Shown: in pieces, positions 41,679 through 54,997 of the stretch
How positions within the stretch are numbered: the first letter of the stretch is position 1
How the letters are laid out: each line of letters begins with the position of its first letter
NCBI GenBank assembly: GCA_030549205.1
Contig: JAUKTV010000002.1
Location: 868,001 to 932,000, forward strand
Length of the DNA: 64,000 nt
Direction of reading: 5' to 3'
DNA from: Apiosordaria backusii
Taxonomy: Eukaryota > Ascomycota > Sordariomycetes > Sordariales > Lasiosphaeriaceae
Notes under the pieces: generated by a model
The model's database searches: none
What the model was told of the DNA's origin: nothing
The model's input: the letters and a program-made list of their open reading frames with translations, nothing else
Made by a program: the position numbers and the translations under genes

Positions 41679-44600
41679 GATTATAAGCTTAGACTTATAC
41701 TGCTTAAGTAAATTTCTTTATTTTATAGCCTCTATAATAATACCTATCCTATAAACCTTATTTATTTTAGGCCATTAAAGACCTAAGAAATAGCGTTTTA
41801 ATACTTCCAATAGTACTTTTACTTCCCTTTTAAATACTAAAAACCTAAAAAACAGTATTTTAGTACTTCTAATAGTACTTTTACTTCCCTTTTAAGCCTT
41901 TAACTTCCCTTATTATAAAGGATAAAAATATATATAACCTCCTTATAAGCCTTAAAGTTTTAAAGACTTTTGGCCTTTTATCGACTTTTAACCTTTTTAA
42001 AGGCTTTAACTTTGCTTAGTACTTCCAGTAACTATAGAATAACCTTATAATTACCTTTAATAGTAAAATTGGAACTACTATAGTAGGTTTTATTAATTAA
42101 ATTAAAGCTTTAAGCGTTAAAATCAACCGAGTTAATACTTATATTGACAATTTTAACACTTACTTTCTATTAGAACGTACTACTTTAAGCCCCCTTAAGT
42201 CTTCTTTTAAACCTTCTATAGACTTACTTATACTATCCTTATCTTTAATTACTTTAACTTATATAGGTCTATCGGCTTCTATTGCTATATTTATTATAGT
42301 ACTTTCTTTAAATTAAAATACTTAAAAAACTACTGTACTTTTAATAAAGGATCTTAGTAAATAGGTCCTTTATTTTATTAAAAAATAAAAGCTTTTAGGT
42401 TTTAAAAATTAGCGCTCTTAATACTAGGCTTTTACTATTTAAATAAAGGTTTTAAGTTTTTTTAAGTTTATAAATAAGCCTAAATTAGTTACTAATTTAC
42501 TAAATAATAATTTAAAAGCCTTCTTTCTTTTTACTATTTAGAATACTTTATAAGTAAGCCTACTGTTTATTATTAAAGTTAAAGACTTTTTAGCGACCCT
42601 TTTTTAATAATTATAAGCTTAGTATATCCTTACTTAGACTGTCTTTTAAAATAAGCTCTATAGTGCTTACTATATTATTAAATTCAATAGTTTATTAAAA
42701 GTAATTAAATATAATGCTAAATTTAATATCCTTATTATAAAGCTTTAAGGTTTAGGTATTATAATTTAGTTTATCAACTAAGTTAATTATTACTTAAGCT
42801 TATTAAAAGGCAGTTTTTTACTATAGTATAAATGCTTTAAAGTTTTAATTTATTAAAATAAATATAATTTCGGCTATTCTTACTATCCTATATTGGAATT
42901 CTTATAAAGGAAGCTTTTAATTAAGACCTATATTTCTAATACTATAATTACCTAAACCTTTTTTATACTTTATTTTTATACTACTTTTATTAAGGATTCT
43001 AAAGCCTTAAAGGCTTTAAATACCTTTATAGGGAACTTTATAAAGCCTAGGCTTATTAAAAAGAAGAAAAAGAAAAAAAAAGATAAAAAGAAAGAGGATA
43101 TTAAAGACTTTAGAAATTTTAAGGAAATTTCTTTTACAATAGGCTTTAACTTTAATATAAGCTTCTATAATATTAAACCTTTAAAGCTAACTATACTTTA
43201 TAAATACTATAGCTTTATTAAATTTACAATATCCCTACCTTTTAAAGTCCTACCTTCTATATCTATTAACTTAATTAATTATACTAACTTAGTTTTAAAA
43301 AAAGCCTAGCTCTTTAATACTAAGTTTATAGTCTATATTTATAATAATAAAAATCTTTTTACTAACCTTATTAAAGTAAAAGTTAAGCCTTTAACTATAA
43401 AAGGTAGTTTTATAAGAATTATTAATAAGGGTACTGTAAAAGTCTAATTCTTTATTAAAACCTATAATAATAAAGCCTATTTTTTAACTATTAGCTTTAT
43501 TAAAACCTTCTTTATTTTTACTTTTTTACTGAATATTGTTAATAGGGACTGCCTATATAGTATTAAAAAAGCCTTATATAGTTAAAAGCTTACCGATAGT
43601 AACTGTAATCTTATTACCTTTTTAAATTTTAAAAAATTAAGGTTTTATCTTAACCTTAAAGGCTAACTTTAACTGAAAGTATCTTATTAATAGTACTTTA
43701 ATAATTACTTTACTTTCTTTAAAGCCTTTAAAGCTTTTAAAATTTTAAAGAGGGTTTTTTTTAAAGTTCCTAACTTTTTAAAAGGGGATAGGTTTTTTAA
43801 AGATCTTAATAAGCCTTTACTAACCTTAATTTAATTAACTATCCTTTAGTATATATTGTTTAGATATATAAGTCTTAACCTTTTAAAGAAGACCTTTTTT
43901 ATTATTAAAGGTATATTTAATTTATAAAAGGTTAGGTTTAAAGATTTAGTTTATAAAAACTATAATATTATAAAAATCCTTTAAAGGCCTTTTAAAAATC
44001 CTATTTAAGACTTTCCTTTTACCTTAAGCTATTTAAAGGAAAATATTATTACTATTAAGCCTATTTTACTATTAAAGAAACCTTATAGTTTAATTATAGT
44101 AAATTAAAAGACCTGTTTCTGATTTTTTAAGCTATTGGCTATTAAAAATAATACTATTATAGTACTTTATTTACTATTTAAAGCCTTAAACAATACTTTC
44201 TAGCAATACCTTACTTACTTTTACTATAATAGAGCAAAAGAAGTCTTTTTTTTTAAATACTTACCTTATTAAAAAGGGCATCGGCTTTAGTATATTAAAC
44301 CTTAAAACTTTTAATTAAAATAGCCTAATTAAACGCTCTATTAAGGTTATTTTAAACTATCTTAAAGTTACTATTTTAACTTTAAACCTCTTTATTATTT
44401 TCTAAAGATATATAGCCATTTTTATAGTAGAAATCATTAACTATATAGCTTAAAGCTTTAAAGATCTTATACCCTATTAAACCTTTTATAATAAACTATT
44501 ATCCTTTTAAATACTATATTAGTTAAACCTTTTAAACTATAAGGCTATAAGTACTAAGGTTATAGTATATATCTCTATTAAGGATTAAACTATAGGTTTT

Positions 44601-46713
44601 AAACTTACCTTTTAAAAAATTAAAGAAAGACTTATAGCTATTTTAAATTATTAAACCTATTTAGTTTACTTAAACCTAAATAAAGTTATTAAAACTAACT
44701 TTATTAAATTCTATAAAGACCTATTGGCCTAAATTATAGGTCCTTTAAGCCCTATAAGTCCTTTAAAGGTCTTTAACTACTTTAATAAGTTAAAGGAAGA
44801 TACTACTATTTAAGTCTTTAAACCCTTTATTTATAATCTTTCTATTTTACTAATTCTCAATTCTCTAATACTTAAATTATCTTTTATATTATTTACTTAA
44901 CTATTATTTAAGCCTATAATTCCAATACTTATAATACCTTCTATTACTATTAAAATCCCTTTACTTTAAGCCTTATAAAAGTAATATAAGGAATTTATAC
45001 CGGTAAATAATATAGATTATAGTAAACTTATTTTTTATTTAATTTTTTATTATAAAAAGTGCTATTTGATAAAGGCTTTAAAGCCTAATACTTTTAAGTA
45101 AGCCTTAAAATACCTTAAAAAAAAGCAATAGTTATAAACTATCTTTATTAAATTATACTAACTTTTTATTATTAAAACCTTCTATTTTATTTACTAATCT
45201 TAAATTAAAAAGAAGCCTATTATAAACTGCTAGGTCTTTAAAGATAAGAAGAATTTATAGGGCATTATAGTAAAGTTTAAGGCTTAATTAGTTACTTAAA
45301 GTTTCTAATAGGCCTTTAAAATTGATTTTAAATAAACCTATATTTCTATTATAAGGCCTTTAATTTAAAAAATTATATTAGCCTTTATAGCTATATTTAA
45401 TTAGGATTTAGAGTAGGTAGACTTTATAAAAGCCTTTTTAAACTTAAAGACCGATTTTAATATCTATATTGAAATTCTATAAAGATTACTTAAGTTTATT
45501 TATAGTAATGCTAGCGCTATAATACTATTAAAAGCAATTAAATAGAACCTTGTTAAAGACTAAATTATCCTATTAAAGAAATCCTTATATAGCTTAAAAT
45601 AAGCTTCTTATCTTTAATAATAGAAGGTCCTTATAATAACTTAGGCCTTAAGTTTTAAGCCCTTTATTTTTAATATAGCTATCTATTTTTACCTAAATTA
45701 TAAAATCTTTATTATTAACTATATTAACGACTACTTAATTACAGGCCTTAAGCCTCTATAGCTTTAAGCTTTAAAGAATATTATAGAAAAGTATTATAAT
45801 ATCGAAGATTTAGGTCCTACTTACTACTTCCTTAATATTTAAATTAAACGTAATAGGCCTTAACGGTATCTTTAGATTTACTAAAAGGCCTATATTATAA
45901 AGGCAGTTAAGTACTTTGGAATTAGTATTAAATTAACTTCCTTTCTATTAAGCCTTAAAATTACAGATAAAGGCAATAGGCCTAAAACCCCTATAAGCCC
46001 CTTTAATCAGTACCTATATCGATAATTAATTAATACTTTAATATATACTATAGTTTAAACTAAGCCTAATATAGCCTTTAGTATTTAATGGCTTTTATAA
46101 TACTTAATATACCCTACTAATACCTATTTAAAAGCTATAAAATTACTACTTTCTTACCTTTATTTTAATATTTACAGTATTATTAATTATAGCTTTAACA
46201 GTAACTTAAAGTCTATCGGCTTTATTAATAGTAACTGGGCTAGGTATAAGGAAAGTGCTAAATCTACTTATAGTTAGCTATTTACTTTAATTAAAGAACC
46301 TATTAGTTAGAAATTTAAAAAAGTATTTACTATATCTTTTAATACTTTAAAGGCTAAATATACTAGGCTTATCGAAGGCCTTAAGAAAGCTATATAGTTT
46401 AAAGGTCTTTTTTAAGAAATTTCTAGACCTATTATAGGCCCTACTTTCTTATTACATAATAATAAAGGCTTTATTACTACTACTTATAGCGATAAGTATA
46501 ATTGCCGAATTAAATATACTTTAATTTAATTTTAATAGGTTAAAGAGGCTATATTTACTAAAGTTATTACTATAACTTACCTTTCTATAAAAGAAATGCC
46601 TATTAACAGTCTTATTAAAGCCTTACTTATAGCGCTATTTAATACCTTTATTTTACTATTAAACCTTTCTAAGTCCTTTTAGTTAATACTATATATTACA
46701 GTTATAAAGGAGA

Positions 46714-46805
46714 TATTAAAATATAGTACTTAGTTATAAACTTTATAGTATATTTTAGCCTATAACCTATAGGGCTAATAATAACTAATGGTTTAGAATT
46801 ATAGT
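46714..46805 (+). repeat. 3' LTR of element A, first part
   Basis: First 92 bp of the 3' LTR (TATTAAAATA, RIP form of TGTTGAAATA). It ends with ATAGT, the target duplicated by element B. Confidence 0.85.
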
Positions 46806-47640
46806 TGTTAAACTAGGTCCCTGTGAGGCCTAAGTTTACAGTGGGTGGCTGCTATTATACTACGTGGTGGAAGCTTAAGTTGGAAAACCTACCTGTCAGC
46901 TATCCGGCACTTGCCCGGTACCTTACTTCACTGCAGGGCTATTTAAAGGCCTGCATCCTGCTAACTAGTAGGCCAAACTGCCTGTAATTTTATATTCAGG
47001 CTACTAAGGCCCACTACTATGGGCAGTATAAGTGGCCTAACCCTAACCCTACGTTGACCTGCACTTTGGGTTGGGGGTGCTCGGTTTCGCGGCCCTTTTG
47101 TATAGTCGTGAGTCGATTTTTAGAGAGCTGTGAACTACGCTAACTTAGCTGCCTATAAGACCTGTAGCCAACTACTAGGCTGGCCAAATTGGCTAAGAAT
47201 TGGTAGGCCTATAGTTAAGTAGGTATATTACTACTATACTAAATTATAGGCCTGTGGGCCCTGTGGGTCGGGAGCTATAGAGGGCTTGGTAAATGGTTTA
47301 TAGGGCTTGGCAAACCTCGGGTTTAACCAGGCCGTACTCTGGCCTATCTGCCTGCTAGGGTATGCGAGGCACCGTACGTCAGTCGGTAGGTATATGGTAG
47401 AGGTCAAGTATAAACCCTACTATAGAGACTATTACAGTGGATTTATAGAAGGCTAGCATTATAATACAATTGTTTACTCACTATATTTCTATTCTACAGT
47501 ACCTGCATAGTGCTGTATTCTAGTACCCCAGTATTAAGCTATAGGTATTATGTATAAGACTTCTGTTGTACTATAAGCTAGTATATAAGCACTTAATTAT
47601 AGGGCCCTTAGGCCTATAATTAGCCATATCTATTCTAATA
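46806..47640 (+). repeat. 5' LTR of element B
   Basis: 835 bp, TGTTAAACTAGG to CTATTCTAATA. Less RIP-damaged than the 3' copy in places (for example CCTAACCCTAACCCT at 47037-47051 versus CCTAACCTTAACCTT in the 3' LTR). Confidence 0.9.
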
Positions 47641-50600
47641 AGTTATAAGTCTGGAAGATACTTAGCTGGATTATAGGCTTATAAGCTTAAGCTTAGAGCC
47701 TTCTATAAATAACAGCTTTGGCTACTGTAAACTGCGCTATAAGTAGGTTATAAAATTACTGATTTTAAAGCCTACTTATCAAGGTAGGGTTATATGGCAA
47801 ATACTAGGCTTGCCTTACCTTATTAGGTTTTCTAGGGGCCTATAAGGTTTAAATTTGCGCCTGCTACTAAATTTATTGTACCGTAAGGCGTGTAAAAATT
47901 AGGCTTAATAGGGTACTGAAGGCCTATAAGCTACGAGCTTACGAGAGTTAGAAATAGCCTTCTACTTTAACTGTGGCTAGGTAGGTAGTTCTGTAAATCC
48001 TAGAGGTAGGTAAAAAAGTAAGAAGGTAAAGCGACCTTCTTATCTACTACTGCTGCTAGTAGTTACAGTACTTTACTATGTAAAATAGCCTATTCTTTAA
48101 GGCTTTTAGGCGCTGTAGACCTAGCCCTCTTGCTATATAAAGTAAACTATAGTTAAAAGCCTTAGTTAAAAACGGTATTAGGCTAGGGTCTTAGAGCCCT
48201 ATAGGATGCTTTAGCGGCAAGCGTACTAAGCCCTCTATAGATTTGAAAACGCAAAATACAGGGCCTGGGCAAGGGTCTTCCGGGGGGGAAGAATCAGTGG
48301 ATTCTTACTGTATGCAGGCCTTTACTGTTTAACTAAGGGAGTAAGAGGCCTAGATTTAATAGTTGTAAGGCGCTGTAACCGAAGTAGTAGAGTAAATCAA
48401 GCTCCTAATAGCGGCTTAGAGCGCTTTAAACTAGCCTAAGGCTACTGTAACCACTCTTCCAGTAGTAGTTGAAGCTATATATTAAGAAGCTGCAGCGGCC
48501 TACCAGTTAAAGCTTAGGGCTAATAGTAGTTTTGCTAAGGTCCTTTATATTATTATTGCTACTGAGATGACTAAAAAGGTTTATAAATTCTCTATTAATT
48601 AAAGGCTTATAGGCCTTGAGAAATTTGATCTGTAGAAATAGGGCCTAAATATTATACTGTGTACTATCGATATAGCTACTTTTATAGAAGACTTTACTAT
48701 AGTAACCTATTGGAGTGATATTGAATAGGCCTTACTGTTAATGTTATTTTGAAATAGTATAGCCTTAGGCTCCTAGGCTTCTATTTTATAGTAAATAAGC
48801 CTTATTAAAGCCTATAAACTACTTATATAGAGGTATTTTTATAGTGCTGAATTATAGCGAGGGAACCTTTATAGGGAATATTACTTTTTGAACTTTTACC
48901 AATTTATAAACTCTTTAGTGGACTTTAATGTTAAATTCTTTAATGCGGTTAGCTGGCTTATACTAGCCGATATCGACCTTTAAGCTGTAGATTAGGTAAA
49001 TCAATACCTATAGGTTATGGAAAAGAGCTTTCTATAGTAGGCTAAGAAGTAACGAAGTGCTATATGGACTATTAGAGCGCTAGGCCAAAATACAGGTACT
49101 ATTGACTTAAGCTTTCTAATAGCAGACTTACTGGAAGAACAGTATATTTTAGCCTTTACTGCTGTTAAAGGTATAGCCTATAGAAGTGGAGAAGGCCCTT
49201 ATAAAGGTGCTAAAAAGAAGGTCTTTTTAGGTAAGAAGCTTAAAAGTGATGGTAATGGTAGTCCTAATAGCTTAAATGGCTTTTTTTAGAAGAAAAAGAA
49301 GAAAGGCTTTAAAAGGCTTGAAGGCCTTAAAGAAAGGCCTAAGGTTAAAGATTCGTTTGCCTGTATAGTAAGCTTCTATAACTTGGCTTTAAGGGTCTTT
49401 AAAGACTTTAATAGTAATAATAGTGTACCTATATAGTGCCTATAGGGCTTATTAAAGGTGTTAAAAGTACTGAAGGTAAGGCTTTGGCAGTACTTTTTTT
49501 AAGGGATGCCTTTCTATACAATATTGGGTCTTTTGACTATATTATTAATAGTCGAAAATAGTTTACTGACTATAAGCTTAATAATAGTTTACTGAGGATA
49601 ATTTATATAGGAGGGGGTCCTTTAATATTTAAGGGCTTTGGAATTGCTGTATTTATAGTATTTTTATAGAAAGAACCTTCTAAATATACTAAGCTTAAGT
49701 TTGAAAATGCTCTGTATATTCTTTAATTTAACATTAACCTTTTTAATAGTATACTATACTATAAGGTTAGCAGTTGGGTTGAAAAGGAAGTACTGTATAG
49801 GCTTAATAAGGCCCTGATAGTAGTGTTCGATTTTAAGGTTTTAGGCTTCTTCTTAAAATTATAGGGGGTAGAGAGGCCTATTATTTACTATAATATGAGT
49901 TTTAATGTTATTAATCGGAAGTGAAAATTAGTAGTAGAGCTTCTTAATAGGCCTTTATCTTAGAAGGATAGCTATTCGAAGGTCGATTTAGACCCTTAAA
50001 GGCCTAGTAATAGGCCTGTAGAGCTAAATAGCGATAGTACTATTAGCTCTGATTCGGACGTCCGAAAGGTAAAGCCTTATAGGCTTAGGGGGTCCGAGTC
50101 TGGCTATAAGGAAGGCTGTAGCTAGGGCAGACTTAGAGGAATAGAGCTCTGTTGGCCTATAGAAGGCCCTAATGGCTTAGGTGATCCTAGTTCTGGAAGA
50201 TCTGGTCGGGGCAGACCTACTGAAGAGTTCTGTTGGCCTATAGAAGGCCCTGATGGTTTAGGTAACCCTGGCCTACTTAGTTAGGAAGAGGTTTAGGGGG
50301 GCTGTATGCCTGGGGAGGCTACTAAAAATATCCCTAATATTGCTATAGACTACTATAGTAAATTGCTTTAAGTAGTATTAAAATGGTACGTTAGGTTGGG
50401 TTATATAGGCCTAATACTGCTGAAAAAGACTAGTAAAATTACTACTGGGCTTTTAAACCTGGATTAAATTAAAGAAGTAGATTTTCAATACTTGGCCTGT
50501 AATAAAGCTAAGGTAATAAGAAGGCTTTAATTTTTTACTATTTTGGACCTTTCTAAGGTCTTAGGTTCTATTGAAGGCAATACTTTTAAAATTAAGCCTG

Positions 50601-53570
50601 TATCTTATAATAGGCTTCCTATAGTATTGATTTTAGTAGACCGAAAATCCTAGTTTAAGTAGGCCTTCTACTTACTAAACGCTAAAGGACTAACTGTATT
50701 AAGCGCTATTAAAGGCTTTTTTAAAGGCCTGAAGAATCGCTACGATAGGTACCTTATCTATTTCCATTATAACGGTAAGAAAAAAATTAACTATAAATTA
50801 TAGGCCTGGTTTTTTACTAAAGGCATTGAATTTTCTACTTCTGGGCCCTATATCTATAAGTAAAATGGCCTAATTGAACGTTCTATTAGAGTATTTTTAG
50901 ACTGGTTATAGGCTATAATGGTGTTATTATAGTTCCCTTAGTACTTATAATGCTATATAGTATCTATAGTACTTGAATTAGTTAACTGTACTGTAGTTAG
51001 TAATAGGGATCTAACTTCCTACTAAATATTCTATAATAAATTAGAGCCTTCCCTTTCTTATAAGCTAGACTTAAGCCAGTTTAAGGCTATAGGCTCTTCT
51101 ATAGAGCTCCTTATTTCCGCTAAAAAAAGGTCTAGAGCTTTAAAGCTATAGGCCTATATAGAGTCTAGTAAGCTACTGGCTGTCTTTAGAAGTAAGACCT
51201 ACTAAGTATGGATACCGGTTAGAAAGGCAGTAGTAAAATCTTCTTTTATAAATATAATAGACGAACCTACTGTAATTTAAAGTATTACTGCTATTTTAAA
51301 AGGGGATTTAGGCCGAGAAGGGGTAAAGCTACTATAATTAGTAGATAAAGATAGTGACTTATACTTTAAATACAACTTGGTCGGCCGACCAAGTTTAGAA
51401 ATTAACTAAAAGGCCAATATTAAAAAATTCTTTAGTAGTAAGCCAATTAGTAGGCCCACTATTTAGAAGGCTATAATCAATAGTAGCTTAAAGCTTCTTA
51501 ATAGGCCTATTATAGACTTTAAAGTTAGCCTAAAACCCTTTATTGAAGACTACTTACTAATGGAAGTAGAAGAACTATATTTAAGTGTAAGTAAAGATAT
51601 TGAAATAAGCATTAGCCAATTTATTAAATTAATACTAGCCAGAGCTAAGGCCTATTGCTATAGGGTCTTTAGGGGTCTTTTTAGCACTAGTTTATTACTT
51701 TAAATACTAAAATAAGTGCTAAAGAACCTTGAAAATTCCTACTAGCTAGAGGCTATATATAGTAAATTTAGGCAAATAGTTAACTAAGAAACCTTTAAGT
51801 TCCTTCCTTAAAGTACTCTCCCTAAGGACCGTACGCTATTAACCAGTAGGTTAGTACTATATAAGAAGACCGATAAAGAAAATAGGCTTTTAAAGTTTAA
51901 GGCTAGGCTAATTATTAGAAGATTCTTATAAAAGGAAGGCCTAAATTTTATAGAGACCTTTACCTTTACTACTATACTACTTACCTAATATATACTGCTA
52001 ACTATAGCAGCTTTACTAAATTAAGAAATAGAGTAGATCGATTTTATAAGGGCATTTTTTAATGGCTATTTAAAAAAGGAGAATTATATAGTAATACCTA
52101 AAGGCTTCTATAAATTCTACCAATTAACAGACTTAGCTATTAAAGCCAAGCTATATAGGTAAGGCTTTAAGCTTAAAACCAGCCAAATAATTCGCCTCTT
52201 TAAGGCCCTATATAGCCTAAAGTAAAGCCCTAGACTTTAATAAACTAAACTTACTAAGCTATTAAAAGAAGAAGGTTTTATAATGTTAATTCTGACTTTA
52301 CTATCTTCTATAATTTTAAGGCTAGGATTTTTATAGTGACCTACGTTAATAATTGTTTAATTATAGGCTTTAATAAGGCCTATATTTAATAGCTTAAAAA
52401 GAGCTTAAATAAGGTCTATCTAATAGAAGATAGAGGGCCGGCTTCTTTCTTTTTAAGGGTTTAAATAATAAGGGATAGGCGTCGCTTCCTTCTATAGCTT
52501 AGTTAAGCCTAGTATATATAAGAAGCGATTAAGACCTTTAGCTTTGAAAATAGCTGTAAAATACTAGTTCCCTTATAGCTTAGAATAGTAGCCTAGTATA
52601 AGGACCCTAAATTAAAAGGAAGCCCTATAAGTAAGTTAAATTATATGCTATTTTAGCGTATAGTAGGTACTATAATGTATTTAATAACCTAAATAAGGCC
52701 TAATATTGCTTTTACAGTATAGTAGCTTTTAAGAAGTATATAGTAGCCTACTGTAGTAAGCCTAAATACTGCTAAAAACCTTCTAAAGTATTTAAACAGT
52801 ATAGAGAATTTAGTAATTACCTACAGCTATACTATTAGACCTATTGAAAAAGAAGGTACTATAGTATCTATAGGCTTTATAGATTTAGACTTTATAGGGA
52901 ACCTAAAGGACTTAAAATCCACTTATAGCTTTATATTTAAAGTAGCTAAAAGCCTTATAAGCTGGAAATTAAAGAAGGCTAGTACTATAAGCTTCTCTAC
53001 TTTAAAGGTTAAAACCGACATATTTACTAAAGCTATTTGTAAGGCTCTATAGATTAGAGGGGTTTATAAGGAGCTAGGGCATACTTTAATAGGCTCTACC
53101 CTTCTATATAGTAATAATATTAGCTCTATAACTACTGCCTATAATCTAGCCTTTTATAATTGTACTAAGTATATATTACTAAAATACCATTAGGTTAAGG
53201 AGTAAGTTAAGGTATTATAAGTTACTATTAATTATTTAAATATTAAACAAATACCGGCTAATAGGCTGACCAAACTACTAGCTAGCTAAAAATTTAAAAC
53301 CTTTATAGGTCTTTTGGGCTTAAGGAATAGGCCTATAGAAGAAAAGTTAATAAAGGAATAGATTAGAAAACTACCCTTTCTGTATTTAATTTTCCTTTGT
53401 AATTTAGCTTATAAAAGTAGTTGCTTAACGTTTAAATATATAGGCCTTAATGCCTTATATACTTTGTATTGTAGTTTTTTAGTTAGCTAGTTAGTTTATT
53501 AGTTTTAACTTACTATAGTAGGCCTTAGATTTAAATCTGGGCCTATTACTTGTTATAAGTAGAGGAGGGG

Positions 53571-54405
53571 TGTTAAATTAGGTCTTTATAAGGCTTAAGT
53601 TTATAGTAGGTGGCTGCTATTATATTATATGGTAGAAGCTTAAGTTGGAAAACCTACCTGTTAGTTACCTAGCACTTGCCCGGTACCTTACTTTACTGTA
53701 GGGCTATTTAAAGGCCTATATCCTGCTAACTAGTAGGCTAAACTGTTTGTAATTTTATATTTAGGCTACTAAGGCTTACTACTATGGGCAGTATAAGTGG
53801 CCTAACCTTAACCTTATATTGACCTGCACTTTGGGTTGGGGGTATTTGGTTTTACAGCCCTTTTGTATAATTGTAAGTCGATTTTTAGAAAGCTATAAAC
53901 TATACTAACTTAGCTGCCTATAAGATCTATAGCTAACTACTAGGCTAGCTAAATTGGCCAAGAATTGGTAGGCCTATAGTTAAGTAGGTATATTACTACT
54001 ATATTAAATTATAGGCCTATAGGCCCTGTAAGTCGGGAGTTATAGAAGGCTTGGCAAGTAGTTTATAGGGCTTGGCAAACCTCAGGTTTAACCAGGCTGT
54101 ACTCTAGCCTATCTGTCCGCTGGGGTATGCAAGGCACTGTACGTCAGTCGGTGGGTATGTGGTAGAGGTTGAGTACAAACCCTACTATAGAGACTATTAT
54201 AGTGGATTTATAGAAGGCTAGTACTACAATACAATTGTTTACTTACTATATTTCTGTTCTACAGTACCTGCGTGGTGCTGTATTCTAGTACCCCAGCACT
54301 GAGCTATAGGTATTACGCGTAAGACTTCTGCTGCACTGTGAGCTAGTGTGTGAGCACCTAATTACAGGGCCCTTAGGCCTGTAATTGGCCATACCTATTC
54401 CAATA
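53571..54405 (+). repeat. 3' LTR of element B
   Basis: 835 bp, TGTTAAATTAGG to CTATTCCAATA, followed by the target duplication ATAGT. Confidence 0.9.
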
Positions 54406-54410
54406 ATAGT

Positions 54411-54997
54411 ACTTACTAATACTTTATTATAGTAATCGCAATAGTCTTCAGACCCTTAAAGTAGTTTAAAGCCTTAGGCAGTTAATATACTATAATAGTA
54501 AAATGTTAGTATCTTATATCCTATAAATAGCTTCCAGTTAGTATACTTAATAGTTAGACTTAGCTAGCCGGCTAAGTCTATAGTTAACAGACTTAATAGA
54601 CATTTAAACCCTATAGTTAGCAGACTTAACAAACATTTAGGCCTTATAATTAACAGACTTAATAAGCATTTAGGCCTTAAAATAAAAAGAGGTTTAAAAA
54701 GTAATATAGGGCCGAAGACCTATAATAGGTCTTATCCTTTATAACTATTTACTATAATATTTTCCTAACTAATAAGTCAATTTAATATACTAGTTTACTA
54801 TATCTTACAGTACCTTACAAGCCTATATTATAGTATTTACCTTCTATATATTATAGGGCATTGCCTTTATAATCTACCTTTCTTCAGTGCCTAACTACTG
54901 TCATATACTATAGATAAAGCCCTCTTTACTCACAATATTCTGCGCCGTTCCCTGCACAGGTCTATACCTATAGGCCTATAAGACACCTATCTCAATA
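54411..54997 (+). repeat. 3' LTR of element A, second part
   Basis: 587 bp resuming exactly where 46805 stopped (ACTTACTAATACT) and ending CTCAATA before TAATA. Confidence 0.85.

Larger units (their letters stand above)
46806..54405 (+). mobile_element. Copia element B (RIP-mutated), nested in A
   Basis: A 7600-bp element with LTRs of exactly 835 bp each (46806-47640 and 53571-54405). The perfect target duplication ATAGT is at 46801-46805 and 54406-54410. A polypurine tract AGAGGAGGGG directly precedes the 3' LTR. The internal region reads as Ty1/copia: integrase end at about 50740-50930 (GIEFSTSGPY, NGLIERSIRVFL), RT at about 51840-52400 (FKARLII, DFIRAFFNGYL, YVNNCLIIGF) and RNase H at about 52860-53330 (KSTYSFIF, SWKLKKASTISFSTLKVKT). 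Many RIP-type stops make it non-functional. Confidence 0.9.
41000..54997 (+). mobile_element. Copia element A (RIP-mutated), carrying nested element B
   Basis: LTRs of 679 bp at 41000-41678 and at 46714-46805 plus 54411-54997 (92 + 587 = 679). The outer target duplication TAATA is at 40995-40999 and 54998-55002. The internal part reads as Ty1/copia in the order integrase (about 44270-44370, GIGFSILNLKTFNQ-type text, SLIKRSIKVIL), RT (about 45230-45850, DFIKAFLN, YINDYLITG) and RNase H (about 46180-46620, KSTYS, KFKKVFTISFNTLKAKYT). Numerous TAA/TAG stops from CAA/CAG/TGG make it dead. Element B splits its 3' LTR. Confidence 0.85.

Noticed and set aside
47037..47051. CCTAACCCTAACCCT, a telomere-like repeat
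   Set aside because: Only two and a half units, inside the LTR of element B and repeated in its other LTR; not a chromosome end.
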